Shown: positions 1-10,832, counted from the stretch's first letter. The stretch: DNA of 64,000 nt from Sorex araneus (GCF_027595985.1 NC_073303.1:25494681-25558680), one strand, 5' to 3'. Notes: a model not told the origin generated them from the sequence alone. Numbers and translations are program-made.

Positions 1-260
1 CCAGCCTCAGCCCCAGCGCCCGGGAAGGGCCGGGGGCTCCGCCAGTGGATGGAGACAGGCCACGCCCCGCGCGCTCACGTCACCGTTTCCAAGGCAACCG
101 GGGCGGGGCAGCGGGTGGGCGCGGCCAAAACCTCGGAGAAAAGACTGTCCAGTGCTCCGGGACGCTGCGGGCGCGGGGGACGGGCTTTTTCAATGGTCTC
201 CTCTCGCTGGAGGCTGCGGGGAAGGACAGGGACAGGCGTGTTTGTCTCTATTCAGCAAAC
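1..260. promoter_or_regulatory. GC-rich promoter-like segment with RFX X-box
   Basis: A CpG-rich segment at the window edge packs three promoter elements into 35 bp: a CRE-like TCACGTCA at 75-82, an X-box GTTTCCAAGGCAAC at 85-98 (two RFX half sites, one change from the symmetric consensus) and a GC box at 100-109. RFX X-boxes are known near transcription starts of ciliary and some other genes. No exon can be fixed, so the direction is unknown; the gene may lie left of position 1. Confidence 0.5.
85..98. promoter_or_regulatory. RFX X-box
   Basis: GTTTCC-AA-GGCAAC matches the imperfect palindrome bound by RFX dimers. It sits 2 bp after a CRE-like site and 1 bp before a GC box, a spacing that suggests one compact promoter module. 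Confidence 0.55.
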
Positions 261-446
261 GTTCATTGAGCCGGAGCTGTGGCGGCTCCAGGCTCAGCCG
301 TTTACTGGGGCGCTTAATCCGACCTGCCCGGGTGCCCACATCCCGGGGTGCGCCTCTAGGAACGCCGTCACTACTAACATCGCCCCAGCACAGGCCCATG
401 TCCTCCAATTCGGGGAAGGGTCTGCATCTGGAGAAAAGAAAAAAGT

Positions 447-484
447 ACACACAAACACACACACACACACACGCACGCACGCAC
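447..484. repeat. (AC)n microsatellite
   Basis: AC dinucleotides run about 38 bp and change into CGCA units at the right end. Confidence 0.9.
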
Positions 485-511
485 TTTGCGGCTCACCCAG
501 AAAGGTAGCAC

Positions 512-613
512 TAAAGCAGCCCTTTCCAGAGAAGGGACAGGCCCAGAGAGGTTAAGGAACCTGCCCTAGGCCAAACAGCTAAGTGCTGGGATCAGGATCC
601 ACGCCCTGTTCTA
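512..613 (+). mobile_element. MIR fragment
   Basis: The core GGCCCAGAGAGGTTAAGGAA followed by a CCTGCCCTAGGCCAAACAGCT-like segment is the conserved mammalian-wide MIR core. This is a very old SINE, much more diverged than the shrew SINEs. Confidence 0.75.
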
Positions 614-654
614 GGTGACCGCCAAGGCCCTCCTGCCTCAACTCCTGCTTCCTT

Positions 655-790
655 CTCTAAATGAAAAGCAAATAGAGACACCGGTCCCTGACCTGGTGGA
701 GCCTGGGTATACTCCGGGAGACTGGAAGTACTACCAGACGTTAGGAGGCAATAAAACACAGAGTCGGGGTGACTTTCAGTTGACAAAATG
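655..790 (+). mobile_element. Possible L2 fragment
   Basis: The part reading GGTCCCTGACCTGGTGGAGC, followed by a purine-rich stretch, resembles the 3' region of LINE L2. Divergence is high and the ends are arbitrary. Confidence 0.35.
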
Positions 791-799
791 ATCCAGATC

Positions 800-2000
800 A
801 TCCGGAGCTGGTTTTGAGCGGTGCTGGGAGGTGGTGATGGAGCCCTCGGTTAGCAGGTGTTTGCGCAAGGGAGACTGAGGTTGTGCGGAGACAGAACAAT
901 CTAAGGGACCCAGAGATAGGCAGGTGCGAGCCTCCAGTGACAGGGTCCCTCTGTGAACCCCAAAGCCGCCGGCTGCACCCACTGCCTGCCTTCCTGCTTC
1001 TCTTTGGGACAGTGTCACTCACAGACTTCATCCGAGGTCTCTGCTGGTAAATTAGACACAGGTGTCCCCCCAACCCCTGCCCTCACAGCCCTCCCCCCTG
1101 TCAGTTTCAGCTTCTCCCTTTCCCACCCCACTTCGAAGAGTTTGGGAAATGAAAAATAACGCAAGGGCCCCTGTATGGGCATCAGGACACCAACAGGCTT
1201 GCTACTGGGGAGACCAATGAGGGGAGAACTGAAAGAAAAGGGAGGTCCCACCCACGCCCAGACAGACTCAGGAGCAACCTTCGCTGCCCTTTTGCCCGGC
1301 CCCAGGCCTGGGGCCAGCTCGGGGTCCTGGCTCCACCCCGGGGGAATGGGATCTTCCTAGGAACACAAAGGTTAGCAGCTGGTGTACCCAGCATGCGAGG
1401 TGGAGGAGTCTGACGTGATAACTGACACAATAAACCGTGTTTGAGAAAGATTATTCCTGCAGGGTGCGGAGGAGGGAGGGAAAAACCTGGGTCAGAAGGG
1501 ACAGTGTGGGGGCGGCGGTGGGGATCTGGGCCAAAGGCGCCCTCTGTGGTATTGGAGAGGAAGGGGTGACCAAGAAACTGGAGATGGGCTGCTACCAGGC
1601 GATTTGTCCTGTAACAGTCACATCCAAGAGAAGAAGTCAATAATGGATCAGACAGAGGGTGGGCGAGGGAGAGAAACTAACTTACAGGGAGGCGCCCAGG
1701 GGCGCTGAAGCTGGCCCTGCCTCTGGCCGACCCTGGTCCCAGCTGTTGCACCCCCAGGGACTAATCCTGAAACTCAGAACAGGAGGGGGCCCCTTGAGCA
1801 CCAGGGGATGTGGCCCAACTCCCCCTCCCCCAAATGAATGGTGAGTTGGGGGAGGGGGGCTGCTGGTGCCAGGAAGATGAGCTCAGTCACCGGAGGGGAG
1901 GGCGTGTGCGGGCAGGTGTCCGGGGGTGCCTGCACTTGGAGACAGAGTTCAGGGAGACGAGGGCAGTCTCCTTGGGGGCGGGGTGAGGGGGGGACACGGC
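800..2000. other. Unassigned single-copy sequence
   Basis: Moderately GC-rich sequence with no recognisable exon, RNA gene or repeat. The open frames here are short, overlap on both strands and lack family features. Confidence 0.5.
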
Positions 2001-2008
2001 AGTGCTTC

Positions 2009-2106
2009 TAGATCACTCCTGGAGGGCCTGGGGACTCCACGGGGTGCTGGGCTGGCAACTGCGCTGGCTGCATGCAAGGCACGCACCCTACCCACTGTAC
2101 TATGTT
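2009..2106 (-). mobile_element. Degenerate family A SINE
   Basis: The head end is visible as GGCTGCATGCAAGGCACGCA followed by CCCACTGTACTATG; the body is strongly diverged and the tail is lost. Confidence 0.55.
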
Positions 2107-2109
2107 ACA

Positions 2110-3170
2110 GGCGTCGGGTCCCCCCACTTTTTGGTTTGTTGGTTTGTTGGTGTTTCGGAAAGGGCACTCTTGGGAGAGTCCCTGTCCCAGCAGTTTCTGA
2201 ACAGTCACCGAGCTGGGCCACCAGAGGCAGGTCTCAGACACGAGGTTGGCGTGTTGGCTGGTGATCCCAATTGCGGGAGGCACACCTGGAGGCGGGGGAA
2301 GGTGGTCCATGGCCTGGACCTGCGTTGGCATCTACCCGCTCACCTGTGGGCACAGAGTGCCAGAGATGCCCTCAGAGGGGCCCCAAGGTGTGGGGCTCAG
2401 GTGAGGCCCATCAGCAGCCCCGGGTCCCTCCCCCAGCCCCACCCTCAGGCCCTGGAACCCAGGCCTGTGTGGACTGCCAGGGCCTTTCCTGGAACTCGCC
2501 GAGGTCGGTGCCCCTCCCTGCCTGCCCTGGCACACTCCAGGCACATCGTGTCCCTTGGGCACCTTGCAGACACCGCAGGAGGCTGGGGCGGGGGACATGT
2601 CCCCACCCCCTCAGGAAGAGTCTGGCCGGGTTTTGAGCAGAGAACTGAGTTCCCCGCCCTGGGGCGGTCACCCTACCCGTGGCCCCAGCAGACCGCAGGG
2701 GACAGCAGAAGCAGCATTGTGGTAGCTGGCAAGATTGCCGGATCTTTGTTGTGGCTTTGGGTGGGAGGGTAGGCTGGGCAGAAAAACGGGGTCCCGGGCT
2801 TCAAAGTACCTCCCCACCTGCTTTTCCCTCCCTCGGAGGCAATCTTCAGGGGCCTCGTGGTTTTGACAGAAGGGGACAGGAAGCGGCTCTGAACTCCGGG
2901 TTGGTGAAGGACAGACCCAGGACAGACCCAGGCCACCGTGCTCTACATTCCAGCTCTCCCAGCATCCTCTTACTCCGCTCCCCGCCACCCTGAGAACACC
3001 TCCACGTGCTGGCTGAGTTACACCATCATCACCGCCCACCCCCACCAAGCATCCCTAACCCACGGGGTGGGGGTGGGGAGGGATGTGGCAAGCGGCAGCC
3101 CGGGCAGGCTGCCTGCCCGGCCTCACCTGGGGAGGTAGGGGTGAGGGGAGCCCCCTCCCGTGAGGGCCTG
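2110..3170. other. Unassigned GC-rich sequence
   Basis: No repeat and no named exon. A CAG|GTGAGG donor-like site occurs near 2399, but the frame before it shows nothing recognisable. Confidence 0.5.
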
Positions 3171-3720
3171 GTGGGGCAGGACCCGCGGTGCTCGGGTGGT
3201 GGGCAGGGAGCGGCCCAGATGCGGGGCCGAGGACGCCCAGGGATGCGCCAGGCGGCCACGTGGAGGCCGCGCGGCGGGCAGGGGCGGGCGGAGTGCGCGC
3301 CCCAGCCGCGGGGGGAGCCGCGGAGAGAGCCGGGTCGTCGCCGACCGCAGGCTGCGAGAGCGGTTGGTCTGGTGAGCGAGCACACCCACTTCCCCAGCTG
3401 CTGAGTCAGGCTGTTCTCGCTCCCCGCTCGCCCGCTCGGGACATTGTGTTCCAGCCCCGGCGCGCTGGCACGGGGCCCAGGCGCTCGCACCAGCCTCCTC
3501 GCCCTGTTTGTGCTCGCGGCTTGCGCTCGGGCGGCGCGCAGCCTCCCCGCCGCCTGCCCAGCGCTGCGTGCTGGGGACACCCCCGCCCCCGCCGCCGCCT
3601 CCGGGTCCGGGTCCCGGGGTGCGCCCGCGGCCGCGGCTCCTCGGTCCGGGAAGCCCCGCGGCCTCGCCCTCCTCTCACCTGAGCCCCGGGTTTGAAGCCC
3701 TCCACGCCCCCCCCCCCCGC
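3170..3720. promoter_or_regulatory. CpG island
   Basis: Dense CpG and GC boxes, no SINE, ending in a C-run at 3706-3718. It contains a TGCTGAGTCA element at 3399-3408, a plus-strand donor-like TCTG|GTGAGC at 3371/3372 and a minus-strand donor-like CTCAG|GTGAGA at 3679/3678. These fit a promoter with an untranslated first exon on either strand, but the sequence alone does not decide. Several long frames are open on both strands, as expected when GC-rich DNA lacks stops. Confidence 0.6.
3399..3408. promoter_or_regulatory. MARE/ARE-type site (NRF2, MAF, NF-E2)
   Basis: TGCTGAGTCA reads TGACTCAGCA on the other strand, matching the antioxidant-response core TGACnnnGC with an AP-1 site inside. It lies within the CpG island. 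Confidence 0.45.
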
Positions 3721-4430
3721 CCCAGATGTGCGTGAGGCCCGGAGGAGCAGAGTTGAACGGGCAGGTGCAGGACCCCTCCCCACCCCCACCCCCACATCCC
3801 CGCCCCACCTGGCCGAGCGGTCCCCGCACCCGGAGGAGCCGGGCGAGAGCCGGGCTGGGAGCGCGCCAGCTCCGGACGTGGGAGACCTGGGATGCAGCCA
3901 CGTGACATCGAAGCCCGGGCAGAGGGGCCCTGAGTCAAGCGATCCCCAAGGAAAAGCCGCCCCGCTCCTCGCCCCCCTTCCCTGAGCCCTTCTCGAGACG
4001 GAACTCCAGGGATTCCATAACTTGGGAACCCCCTGGCGCCGCGCCTGGAAGGAAGAGCCTAGACACCAGCCGCTGGCAGGGGAGAGGGAGCCGACCCCCG
4101 CCCGAGGCGGGGCCCTGGCGGCCCCTGGCTCCATCCACCCCAGCCCCGGGGCTATCCGGAGCCCCGCTTTCTCTCTGTCCAACCTGCTGCCAGAGACGGC
4201 CCTGAGCTGTCTCTCTCTGTCTTCTCTGAACCAGGGGCCAGTTGAGCAATAGAGGACTTGGACACTGGCCCTTTAATATAGGAAAGGCACCCGCAAGATT
4301 GAGAAGGGGGGACTTAGGGGAATTGGGAGGGCAGGTCTGACAGAAAAAGCCTAGAACCGGGCAAGAAAGATTGTATAGGGGATAAAGCCCTTTCCTGGCA
4401 GGTGGGCAATCCCGATGGATCCCTGAAACC
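3721..4430. other. Unassigned GC-rich flank of CpG island
   Basis: No repeat or identifiable exon; CpG density falls off to the right. Confidence 0.45.
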
Positions 4431-4434
4431 ACAC

Positions 4435-4528
4435 GGTCCTCACCTGCCTTCCCTTCAGCACCACCAGAAGTGACCTCAGAGCACTTCCGGGTGTGGCCCC
4501 CCAAACTCCCCCCCTCCAAAAAAAAAAA
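4435..4528 (+). mobile_element. 3' fragment of an old family A-like SINE
   Basis: AGCACCACCAGAAGTGACC, then GAGCACTTCCGGGTGTGG and an A-run, correspond to the 3' half of the SINE body and its tail. The head is absent. Confidence 0.45.
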
Positions 4529-4529
4529 G

Positions 4530-5445
4530 AGATTTAAAAACTTCTTATGGAGCCCTTCTCCCTTATTCCCACCTCCCCCGTTTGTGAGACCATACTCCAC
4601 CCCTAGGGCAGTGCCCTCCTCCAAATCTCCCCCATCTCCAGGTCCTGGCTCCTGAAACCTGGAGCAGAGCCAGCTGAGCTGATTCTTCCCGGTCCTGAGT
4701 GGCCAGCACAGCCGCGAGTGGCCAGCACAGCACGCTCAGTCTGTCCCTTTCTCAGGGCACAGCTTGTGGCCTGTCTCATATTCTAGCGATCTGTTTACTA
4801 ATCCTGTTCTTCTAACCAGATTAGAAAAGTCCTTGAGGCAGAAACAAAGTCTGTCTCTGAGACCTTCCTCCCCTCCCCCACCAGCCCGGTCACTCGGGCT
4901 CATCCCCCTCAGAGGCCCAGCTCGGCCGCCGCCCACCGAGGAGGTTCGATAGATCGGGGTGGATTGAAGTGATTTCCTACCCTTGGGGGCCCAGGGAAGA
5001 GAGGGACAAACACTGGGTGTGCGAGGTTAAATAGTAACCCAGGCCGGGCAGGTGGTACCAAGTGTGGGAAGCGAGGTACTCTGGGCCCAGAAGGAAAAGA
5101 AGAAAGTGCCCCGGGAAGTCCTGGGCCCTGAGAGGGGTTCGTGGAGGAGGCGGGAGGAGGAGTGGGTGTGTGTGTGACTCACTCTGGGTGACATCACCCC
5201 AGGCCGGCCTCCTGCGAGGCTGCTCCACAGGCACTATCTCTACTCTTCCAGGGGGAGGGGCGCCCCAGCCAGACCTGCCTGGAGCCAACCAGAGCGGCGC
5301 GGCCGCCTTGGTGCGGGGTCCCCACCCTCGGTCGCCGGGCACAGCCTGTTCTCGGGCCGCCACTCCCACTCTCTTACACCCTCGGGAGCTGCCCGGCGCT
5401 GCCTGGCGCTGGATGCGCTCCGGGCCCACCCTGAGCCACCTCGGG
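4530..5445. other. Unassigned sequence with AP-1/CRE-like pair
   Basis: No gene recognised. A TGACTCA site near 5176 and a TGACATCA site near 5190 sit within 20 bp of each other after a short GT run, so this could be a regulatory element. The pair also falls within unremarkable GC-rich DNA. Confidence 0.35.
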
Positions 5446-5446
5446 G

Positions 5447-5497
5447 GTGTGTGACCTTGGGCAGGGCACTTCCGTCCCCCGTGGCTCTGTGCCTCCT
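5447..5497 (+). mobile_element. MIR core fragment
   Basis: GTGTGACCTTGGGCAGGGCA followed by CTTCC and TCTGTGCCTCC matches the MIR core; both ends are lost. Confidence 0.55.
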
Positions 5498-5499
5498 TG

Positions 5500-6140
5500 G
5501 CCTTAGCCCCAGGGTGTGACCATGGGTGCAGGTCCAGGGGATGCAGCCACCTCCGTGGGCGTGACCGGGGCTGCTGGGGCCCCCTCCGCCCCCCTCCCGG
5601 GCGCTGCTTTCCATCCCCCCCCATTGCTCCCCTCCAGAGTGTGCGCCGGGATAGAGCGGTCAGGCGTCGCAGCCCGCACATCAGGGGGTGGTGCTGGGGA
5701 ACCCGCGGGGGAGGGGGCGGCGGGGGCCCAGCTCGAAGGAACCTCTGCTCTCTTCCCTCCCCTTCGGAGTGCTCCCAGCTCTCCAAAAGGCTGGTACAGT
5801 TTGTTACTCCAGGGCCGGAATGTCCCGTGTGTTTCATGTGGTCGCTGTCCAGTCCTACGCTGGCCGCTTGATATTTATACTTCCTTCTTCAGCGGGGGCC
5901 GCCAGCTGTCAGTCACCAGGTTCTTGGCTTCCCCCGGCACCCCCCGGCGCCAACCAGGGCTCAGTCCCTGGCGGAGAAAAGTGGGATTTGGGGGCAGTGA
6001 AGCCCCAGCCTCCTCTCTGCCATCCCCGGTTCCCAGGCTGGAACGCTCTCTGCTGTGACTAAGGTTTCGCCAGGCTTTTGCCATCAATGCCCCTGCCCTC
6101 CCTTAACCACCTCGTTTTCTCAAGCACTCCAGCAATAAGT
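5500..6140. other. Unassigned GC-rich sequence
   Basis: No exon identified. An AT-rich pocket TGATATTTATAC at 5868-5879 stands out in otherwise GC-rich DNA and could be a MEF2/TATA-like site; nothing else supports a promoter. Confidence 0.4.
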
Positions 6141-6144
6141 ACTT

Positions 6145-6220
6145 ATTTTTTGGGTGCCAGGCATCAAACCCAGGGCCTCACAAATGCATTGAAAACTCAC
6201 TGACCACTGAGTCACCTTCC
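6145..6220 (-). mobile_element. Family C (tRNA-Ala-like) SINE remnant
   Basis: The reverse complement shows an old tRNA-like head: ATCAAACCCAGGGCCTCACA on the plus strand is the degraded B-box and anticodon region. Confidence 0.5.
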
Positions 6221-6242
6221 CAGCATTGTTTGTTTCTATTGG

Positions 6243-6386
6243 GGGCTTCCCCAGGGAGGCTGGCACCCCCCAGGGCTACACCCAGTGTTGCTCTTGAGGC
6301 CAGATGGTGCCAGGGTAGAACCCAGGACCTGGGGCATGCCAGGCTTGTGCTCCAACCCTTTGAGTTTTCTCCCTGGCTACTGTAGC
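6243..6386 (-). mobile_element. Old SINE, family A-like
   Basis: CTACACCCAGTGTTGCTC through AGAACCCAGGACCTGGGGCA to TTTTCTCCCTGGC follows the order of a minus-strand family A element at high divergence. Confidence 0.5.
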
Positions 6387-6389
6387 AAT

Positions 6390-6894
6390 GTTTTGGAGGC
6401 CAGCTAGAGGAGTGCAGCTGCAGGTTCTGTCTAGACCTCTCTCTCTCTTTCTCTCTCTCTGCCCCCCCCATGATAATCCACCAGAGGTGACATAGAGACA
6501 GTGGTCTTTGGCATCTTTGGCACCAGGTGGGATGTAGTAGCTTTGTGCAGGAATACCTTAAACTTAGAAGACCCTGTTTGTAACAATGTTCTCTAGCATA
6601 ACAAATTAAATTTAAAAAAGTAGATAAGTTGCACCCCCCCAATATAAAACACGGGGCTGTCCCACTAATCTGTGATCCTTACCCACCAGTCAGAGCAGTC
6701 AGTGATTCTGTCCCCGCCCTCCTCACCCCACCCCTCCCTTGTCACAGTCCTAAGGGAAGCTCCGTGCTTTGCCGAGTGACTGTTTTCTGAGTTGTGACCA
6801 TTTATTTGATCTGTGAATGGCTCTGCTCTTCAGAGTGGATCTCACAACCTGGCCTTCCTCCCCCAGTACATGCAAAACGACCCTTCGCCAAAAA

Positions 6895-6895
<1 letters not shown>
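6390..6895. other. Unassigned sequence
   Basis: A short CT-rich tract near 6440-6465 is the only low-complexity feature; no gene or repeat assigned. Confidence 0.4.
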
Positions 6896-6897
<2 letters not shown>

Positions 6898-6933
<36 letters not shown>

Positions 6934-7143
6934 TTTTACACATACATATATATGCATATGTGTATGATGTACACATATATGTATAAGATATGTACACATA
7001 ATATACACACAGATACATCTTTATATACATTTATACATATTTATATATGCATATACACTAAAATATATTTTGGGGGAGCAAAGGGTCATTTCACATGTAT
7101 GTGTATATATATATATATATATACATATATACATATATATAAA
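6898..7143. repeat. (TA)n/(CATA)n microsatellite
   Basis: Alternating AT blocks with interspersed ATACACAC and TATGTA units. The order (AT block, CATA block, AT block) suggests repeated slippage. Confidence 0.9.
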
Positions 7144-7145
7144 TT

Positions 7146-7308
7146 TGGATTTTTGGGTCACACCTGTCTGTGCCCAGAGGTTACTCCTGGCTCTGCACTC
7201 AAATTATTCCTGACGGTGTTCCAAGGACCAAATGGGATTCAGGGGATCAAACCCATGTCGGCTGCGTGCAAGGAAAATGCCCTACCTGCTGTACTATCAC
7301 TCAGGCCC
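7146..7308 (-). mobile_element. Family A SINE, diverged
   Basis: Complete order from tail side to head (TTTTTGGGTCACACC to CTATCACTCAGGCCCC) with several substitutions. Confidence 0.85.
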
Positions 7309-7309
7309 C

Positions 7310-7860
7310 TCGTCCCAAAGTATTGCTGTTATTGGGACATACATCCCAAGAAGCCAGCATTGGGCCCACTTTGTCCTGGCAGCAGCTCTGAGTGGTGAAG
7401 ACCAGGGTTCAGCCCCTTGACCATCAAGAGAATTGAGGCTCAAAGACATGACCCAACCGGGTCTCCCTGACATCAGAACAGACACTCGGACTCTTAGCTC
7501 AGGACCTAAATTGTAAACTCTCCGTTTCTCAAGTCGCAGAGTCTTAGCCCCTTGTCCTTTCCGTGGTTCCAGCAAGTTGGCCTCTGTGGATCACGTGTAC
7601 GCCTGGAGGTGTCACCTGACAGGCAGGAAAGTGTTTTCAGCTCTTTTGACAAGCTCTGGGCCCTGGCGCACATGAGTGACAGAGTGGCATGGTGGACCAT
7701 CCCCACTGCCCACTGCCAGCTGGCACCCCTGTGGCTACTTACACCCACACCTCGGAAGGAACATCACCTCATTGTGCTCATCTGACACCAGGATCCAAAA
7801 CCCACAGTCTGGGCTTGGGGTCTGGGATTTGAACTCACATCTCTCCATGGACCCAGAGCC
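7310..7860. other. Unassigned sequence
   Basis: No feature recognised. Confidence 0.4.
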
Positions 7861-7865
7861 AGTAC

Positions 7866-7866
<1 letters not shown>

Positions 7867-7898
<32 letters not shown>

Positions 7899-8056
7899 TG
7901 GGCCACACCTGGCGATGCACAGGGGCTACTCCTGGCTTTGCACTCAGGAATTACACCTGCCGGTGCTCAGGGAACCATATGGGATGCTGGGAATCAAACC
8001 CGGGTCGGCTGCTTGCAAGGCAAACACCCTACCTGCTGTGCTATTGCTCCAGCCCC
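7867..8056 (-). mobile_element. Family A SINE, full length
   Basis: A 26-nt T-run (the A tail) is followed by the complete body and head, ending GCTCCAGCCCC. The flanks read CCAGAGCCAGT before and CCAGAGCCAGTT after, giving an 11-bp TSD. Confidence 0.95.
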
Positions 8057-8139
8057 AGAGCCAGTTCTTTCACCAGACCCAGTCACAGGGGACTCTGGCA
8101 GAATTCACTAGGCTGTGACTCATACATCCTGTCTCCCTC

Positions 8140-8375
8140 CGATCAGGATCACTGTAGCACTGTCCTCCCATTGCTCATCGATTTGCTCAAGCGGGCACCA
8201 GTAACATCTCCACTGTGAGACTTGTTACTGTTTTTGGCATATCAAATATGCCATGGATAGCTTGCCAGACTCTGCCATGCGGGTGGGATACTCTCGGTAG
8301 CTTGCCGGCCTCTCTGAGAGGGGCGGAGGAAGCGAACCCCTGTCAGCTGCAGTGGCACAATCAGTTAGTGCGCGG
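8140..8375 (-). mobile_element. Family B SINE
   Basis: The landmarks GCTCATCGATTTGCTCAAGC, GGGCACCAGTAACATCTCC, TGTTACTGTTTTTGGCATAT and CTCTGAGAGGGGCGGAGGAA are those of family B. The tRNA head at the right end is diverged. Confidence 0.85.
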
Positions 8376-8513
8376 TATACAATATCTGGACAGGATATTC
8401 CTCTAAAGTAAGGAGAATGGCAACCCATCTTCCTGGTGGGAAAATGGAGGCCAGAACAACTCTTGTTGCTCACCCGAGGCCAAGAAATCATCAGTTGTTT
8501 CTTTTCCTTTTTT

Positions 8514-8686
8514 GCAGAGGGGCTGGGGCCACCCCTGGCAGTGCTTAGGGGCTATTCCTGGTGCTGTGCTCAGGGAACCAGAGATGGTGACGGGGATTTG
8601 CACCTGGGTCAGAGCTGCCACCGCCACATATACAAGGCAAGTGCTGTACCTCCTCCTGTGCTATTCTCTCCAGCCCCAAGAAATTT
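8514..8686 (-). mobile_element. Diverged family A SINE
   Basis: Recognisable from GGGGCTATTCCTGG to CTCTCCAGCCCC; the head carries extra bases around ACCGCCACATATACAAGGCA. Confidence 0.7.
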
Positions 8687-8691
8687 GATTT

Positions 8692-8790
8692 CCGGGAGTG
8701 GGAGGCGGCTCAGCACTAGAGTGCCTGCCTTGCGTGTCTGGGGTCTGAGTTCGATCCCTGGCACCAGCAAATAAGAAGGAAAAGGAGAAA
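8692..8790 (+). mobile_element. Family C (tRNA-Ala-like) SINE
   Basis: GGCGGCTCAGCACTAGAG is a diverged A box and GAGTTCGATCCCTGGCACC the B box. An A-rich tail follows at once, without the family A body. Confidence 0.6.
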
Positions 8791-8799
8791 GAAGCTAGG

Positions 8800-9240
8800 C
8801 CTGTGCTTGGGATGTGTGTGACGGTCATTTCCTGACCCAGGGCCTCTCCTGAGCTGGGTGAGAGCAAGAGTTTTCCAAGAAGCGCCCCCTACCCCCTGCC
8901 CCAGTCTAGAGACACGGGCCCTTCCCCCAGCCCTGTCCGTGCACCCTGTTACCCGCTAGACTCTAGATAGCAGCTGGTCAGCCCGCCCGGGTCGTGAGCT
9001 TCCTGTCCTCTGTGCTCTCAGGGGCACAGTGTCCTTTCCGAGGCTGGCTGCGTCGTTCCTCTTTTACCCTTCCTCCTCTCTTGCTTGCCTGCGTGCATCT
9101 GTGCTGGCTTTTTACCGCTTTCTTTTACTGGGGAGGGGAGGGATGGGGCTGCCCCCGACTGTGTTCTGCGAGCTCCTTGCTCAGGTGGCTGCTGGGGAAC
9201 GCCGTGGCTCGCCAAATGCTCTAGTCCTGGGGCCTAACTC
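8800..9240. other. Unassigned sequence
   Basis: No feature recognised. Confidence 0.4.
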
Positions 9241-9242
9241 CC

Positions 9243-9413
9243 TCCTTCGGTTTGTTTGTTGGCCCACATCCCAAAGTACTCCTGGCTCTGTGCTCGGGGG
9301 TCACTTCTGATGGGGCTGGGGGACCCTTTGTGGCACCCGGGATTGAACTCGGCTCAGCCACTTGCAAGGCAAATGCCCTCACCTCTCTACCACTCTACTA
9401 TTACTCTGGCCCT
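9243..9413 (-). mobile_element. Diverged family A SINE
   Basis: GGCCCACATCCCAAAGTACTCC through CCGGGATTGAACTCGG to CTATTACTCTGGCCC follows the family order; the sub-type is older. Confidence 0.7.
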
Positions 9414-9417
9414 GTGT

Positions 9418-9598
9418 TGTTTTGTTTTTTTTTCCTAAGTTTTGGGGTCACATCCAGCAATGCTCAGGGGTCACTCCTGGCTCTGCACTCGGGAATTACT
9501 CCTGGCAGTGCTCGGCGGGCCGTTATGGGATGCCAGGGAACAAACCTCAGTCGGGCGCGTGCAAGGCAAGCTCCCTGCTTGCTGTGATATGGCTCCAC
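9418..9598 (-). mobile_element. Family A SINE
   Basis: T-rich tail, then GGGGTCACATCCAGCAATGC through GGGCGCGTGCAAGGCAAGC to GATATGGCTCCA. It directly adjoins the previous element in the same orientation. Confidence 0.85.
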
Positions 9599-9759
9599 TC
9601 CCCACCCCCACCCTCTGTGTTTGCCTTTAGTGTGTCCAATCTCCTGGACAGATTCCCAAGGTCCCCTCCTGTGTCTTCCCTTCCCTGCCCCCTGCCTGCT
9701 GCAGATGGCTGAAGTATCTGCATGCACTGGGCACTTTATGGGGCTTTGGGGAGTGCATT

Positions 9760-9912
9760 TGTTTTTTTTTTGGGGGGAGGGGTTCCTCCTGGCTCTACAC
9801 TCAGGAATTACTCCTGGAAGGGCTCAGGGAACCATACAGGAAGTCGGGGATTGAACCTGGCCGGCTGCATGCAAGGTAATACCCTAACCCACAGTGCTAT
9901 GGCCCCAGCCCC
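9760..9912 (-). mobile_element. Family A SINE with internal gap
   Basis: The tail is joined directly to GTTCCTCCTGGCTCTACACTC, so the GGGTCACAC...CAGGGG part of the body is missing; the head is complete to GGCCCCAGCCCC. Confidence 0.8.
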
Positions 9913-9914
9913 CT

Positions 9915-10445
9915 CCGTGAGCACTTGATGAGTGGCTACTTTATGCCCCAGGACTTGTGTGGCCAGGGAGGTGGGGCAGAGTTCTACCTGAGGGGTCAGG
10001 GAGTGTGACTTTGAGATGGTCCTTCTGAAAGGAGCCTGCCAGGCAGAGCAAGGGTGCAGGGTGTTCCCGGGAAGGAACGGCGTGTCTACAGGCAGCCGGG
10101 CACGGGCAGCTGTGCTCTCCAGCCCACGCGCGGTTGTTTGGTCTGGTCTGGACAGAGAGTGCAGGTTGGGGCGCCCAGGGAACTGCGGCCAGATGCAGGC
10201 GGGCTCCGATGGTGCAAAACCTTCTGTTCCAGCACAATTGACCTTTCTCCTGGAGCTGCCCAAACTGCTTCACGGCAGCCGGGGCGCTCCAGGGCTGTGC
10301 CTGAGTGGGGCTGGGCCGTGTCCAAAGCGCTCTCTCCAGCCCGCCCCCCCACCCCCGAGCCCACCGTTTCCACCTGTTGGCTCTGAGTTGCCGGTGGAAG
10401 AGTCTGACACTTACATAGGATGTTCCCAAAGCACCATTCTTTCAT
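9915..10445. other. Unassigned sequence
   Basis: Open frames occur on both strands but show no family features or splice context. Confidence 0.4.
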
Positions 10446-10449
10446 TCAT

Positions 10450-10630
10450 AATTTTTTTTTTTTTGCTTTTTGGGTCACACCCAGCGTTGCACAGGTGTTA
10501 CTCCTGGATTCTGCACCCAGAAATTACTCCTGGTGGTGCTCGGGGGACCATATGGGATGCTGGGAACAGAACCCGGGTCAGCTGTGTGCAAGGTAAAATT
10601 GCCCCTACCCGCTGTGCCATCACTCCAGCA
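10450..10630 (-). mobile_element. Family A SINE
   Basis: Complete from T-run to CACTCCAGCA, with one extra base in the head. The flanks ATTCATAATTTTT and CATTCATAAGTTTTTT suggest a short TSD, CATTCATAA. Confidence 0.9.
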
Positions 10631-10832
10631 CTCATTCATAAGTTTTTTTTCTCAGATGATTGCCAGTGGTGGTTCTGGGAAAAAGGCGATGAACTCCAGA
10701 GATGTCTCAGCTCTCACGGGAGAAAAAAAAATATATCCTTGGTAGCTGGGGAGGGAGACAGGCCATTAACAAAGAATCTAGCAGATAAATGAACGAGATA
10801 GTTTCAGCTGGTGCTAAGAAATGAAACAGTGT

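Noticed and set aside
7867-8056. Recurrent small 'protein' with HRGYSWLCTQEL or TPGSALRNY motifs, here and at dozens of places
   Set aside because: It is the antisense translation of the family A SINE body in different frames.
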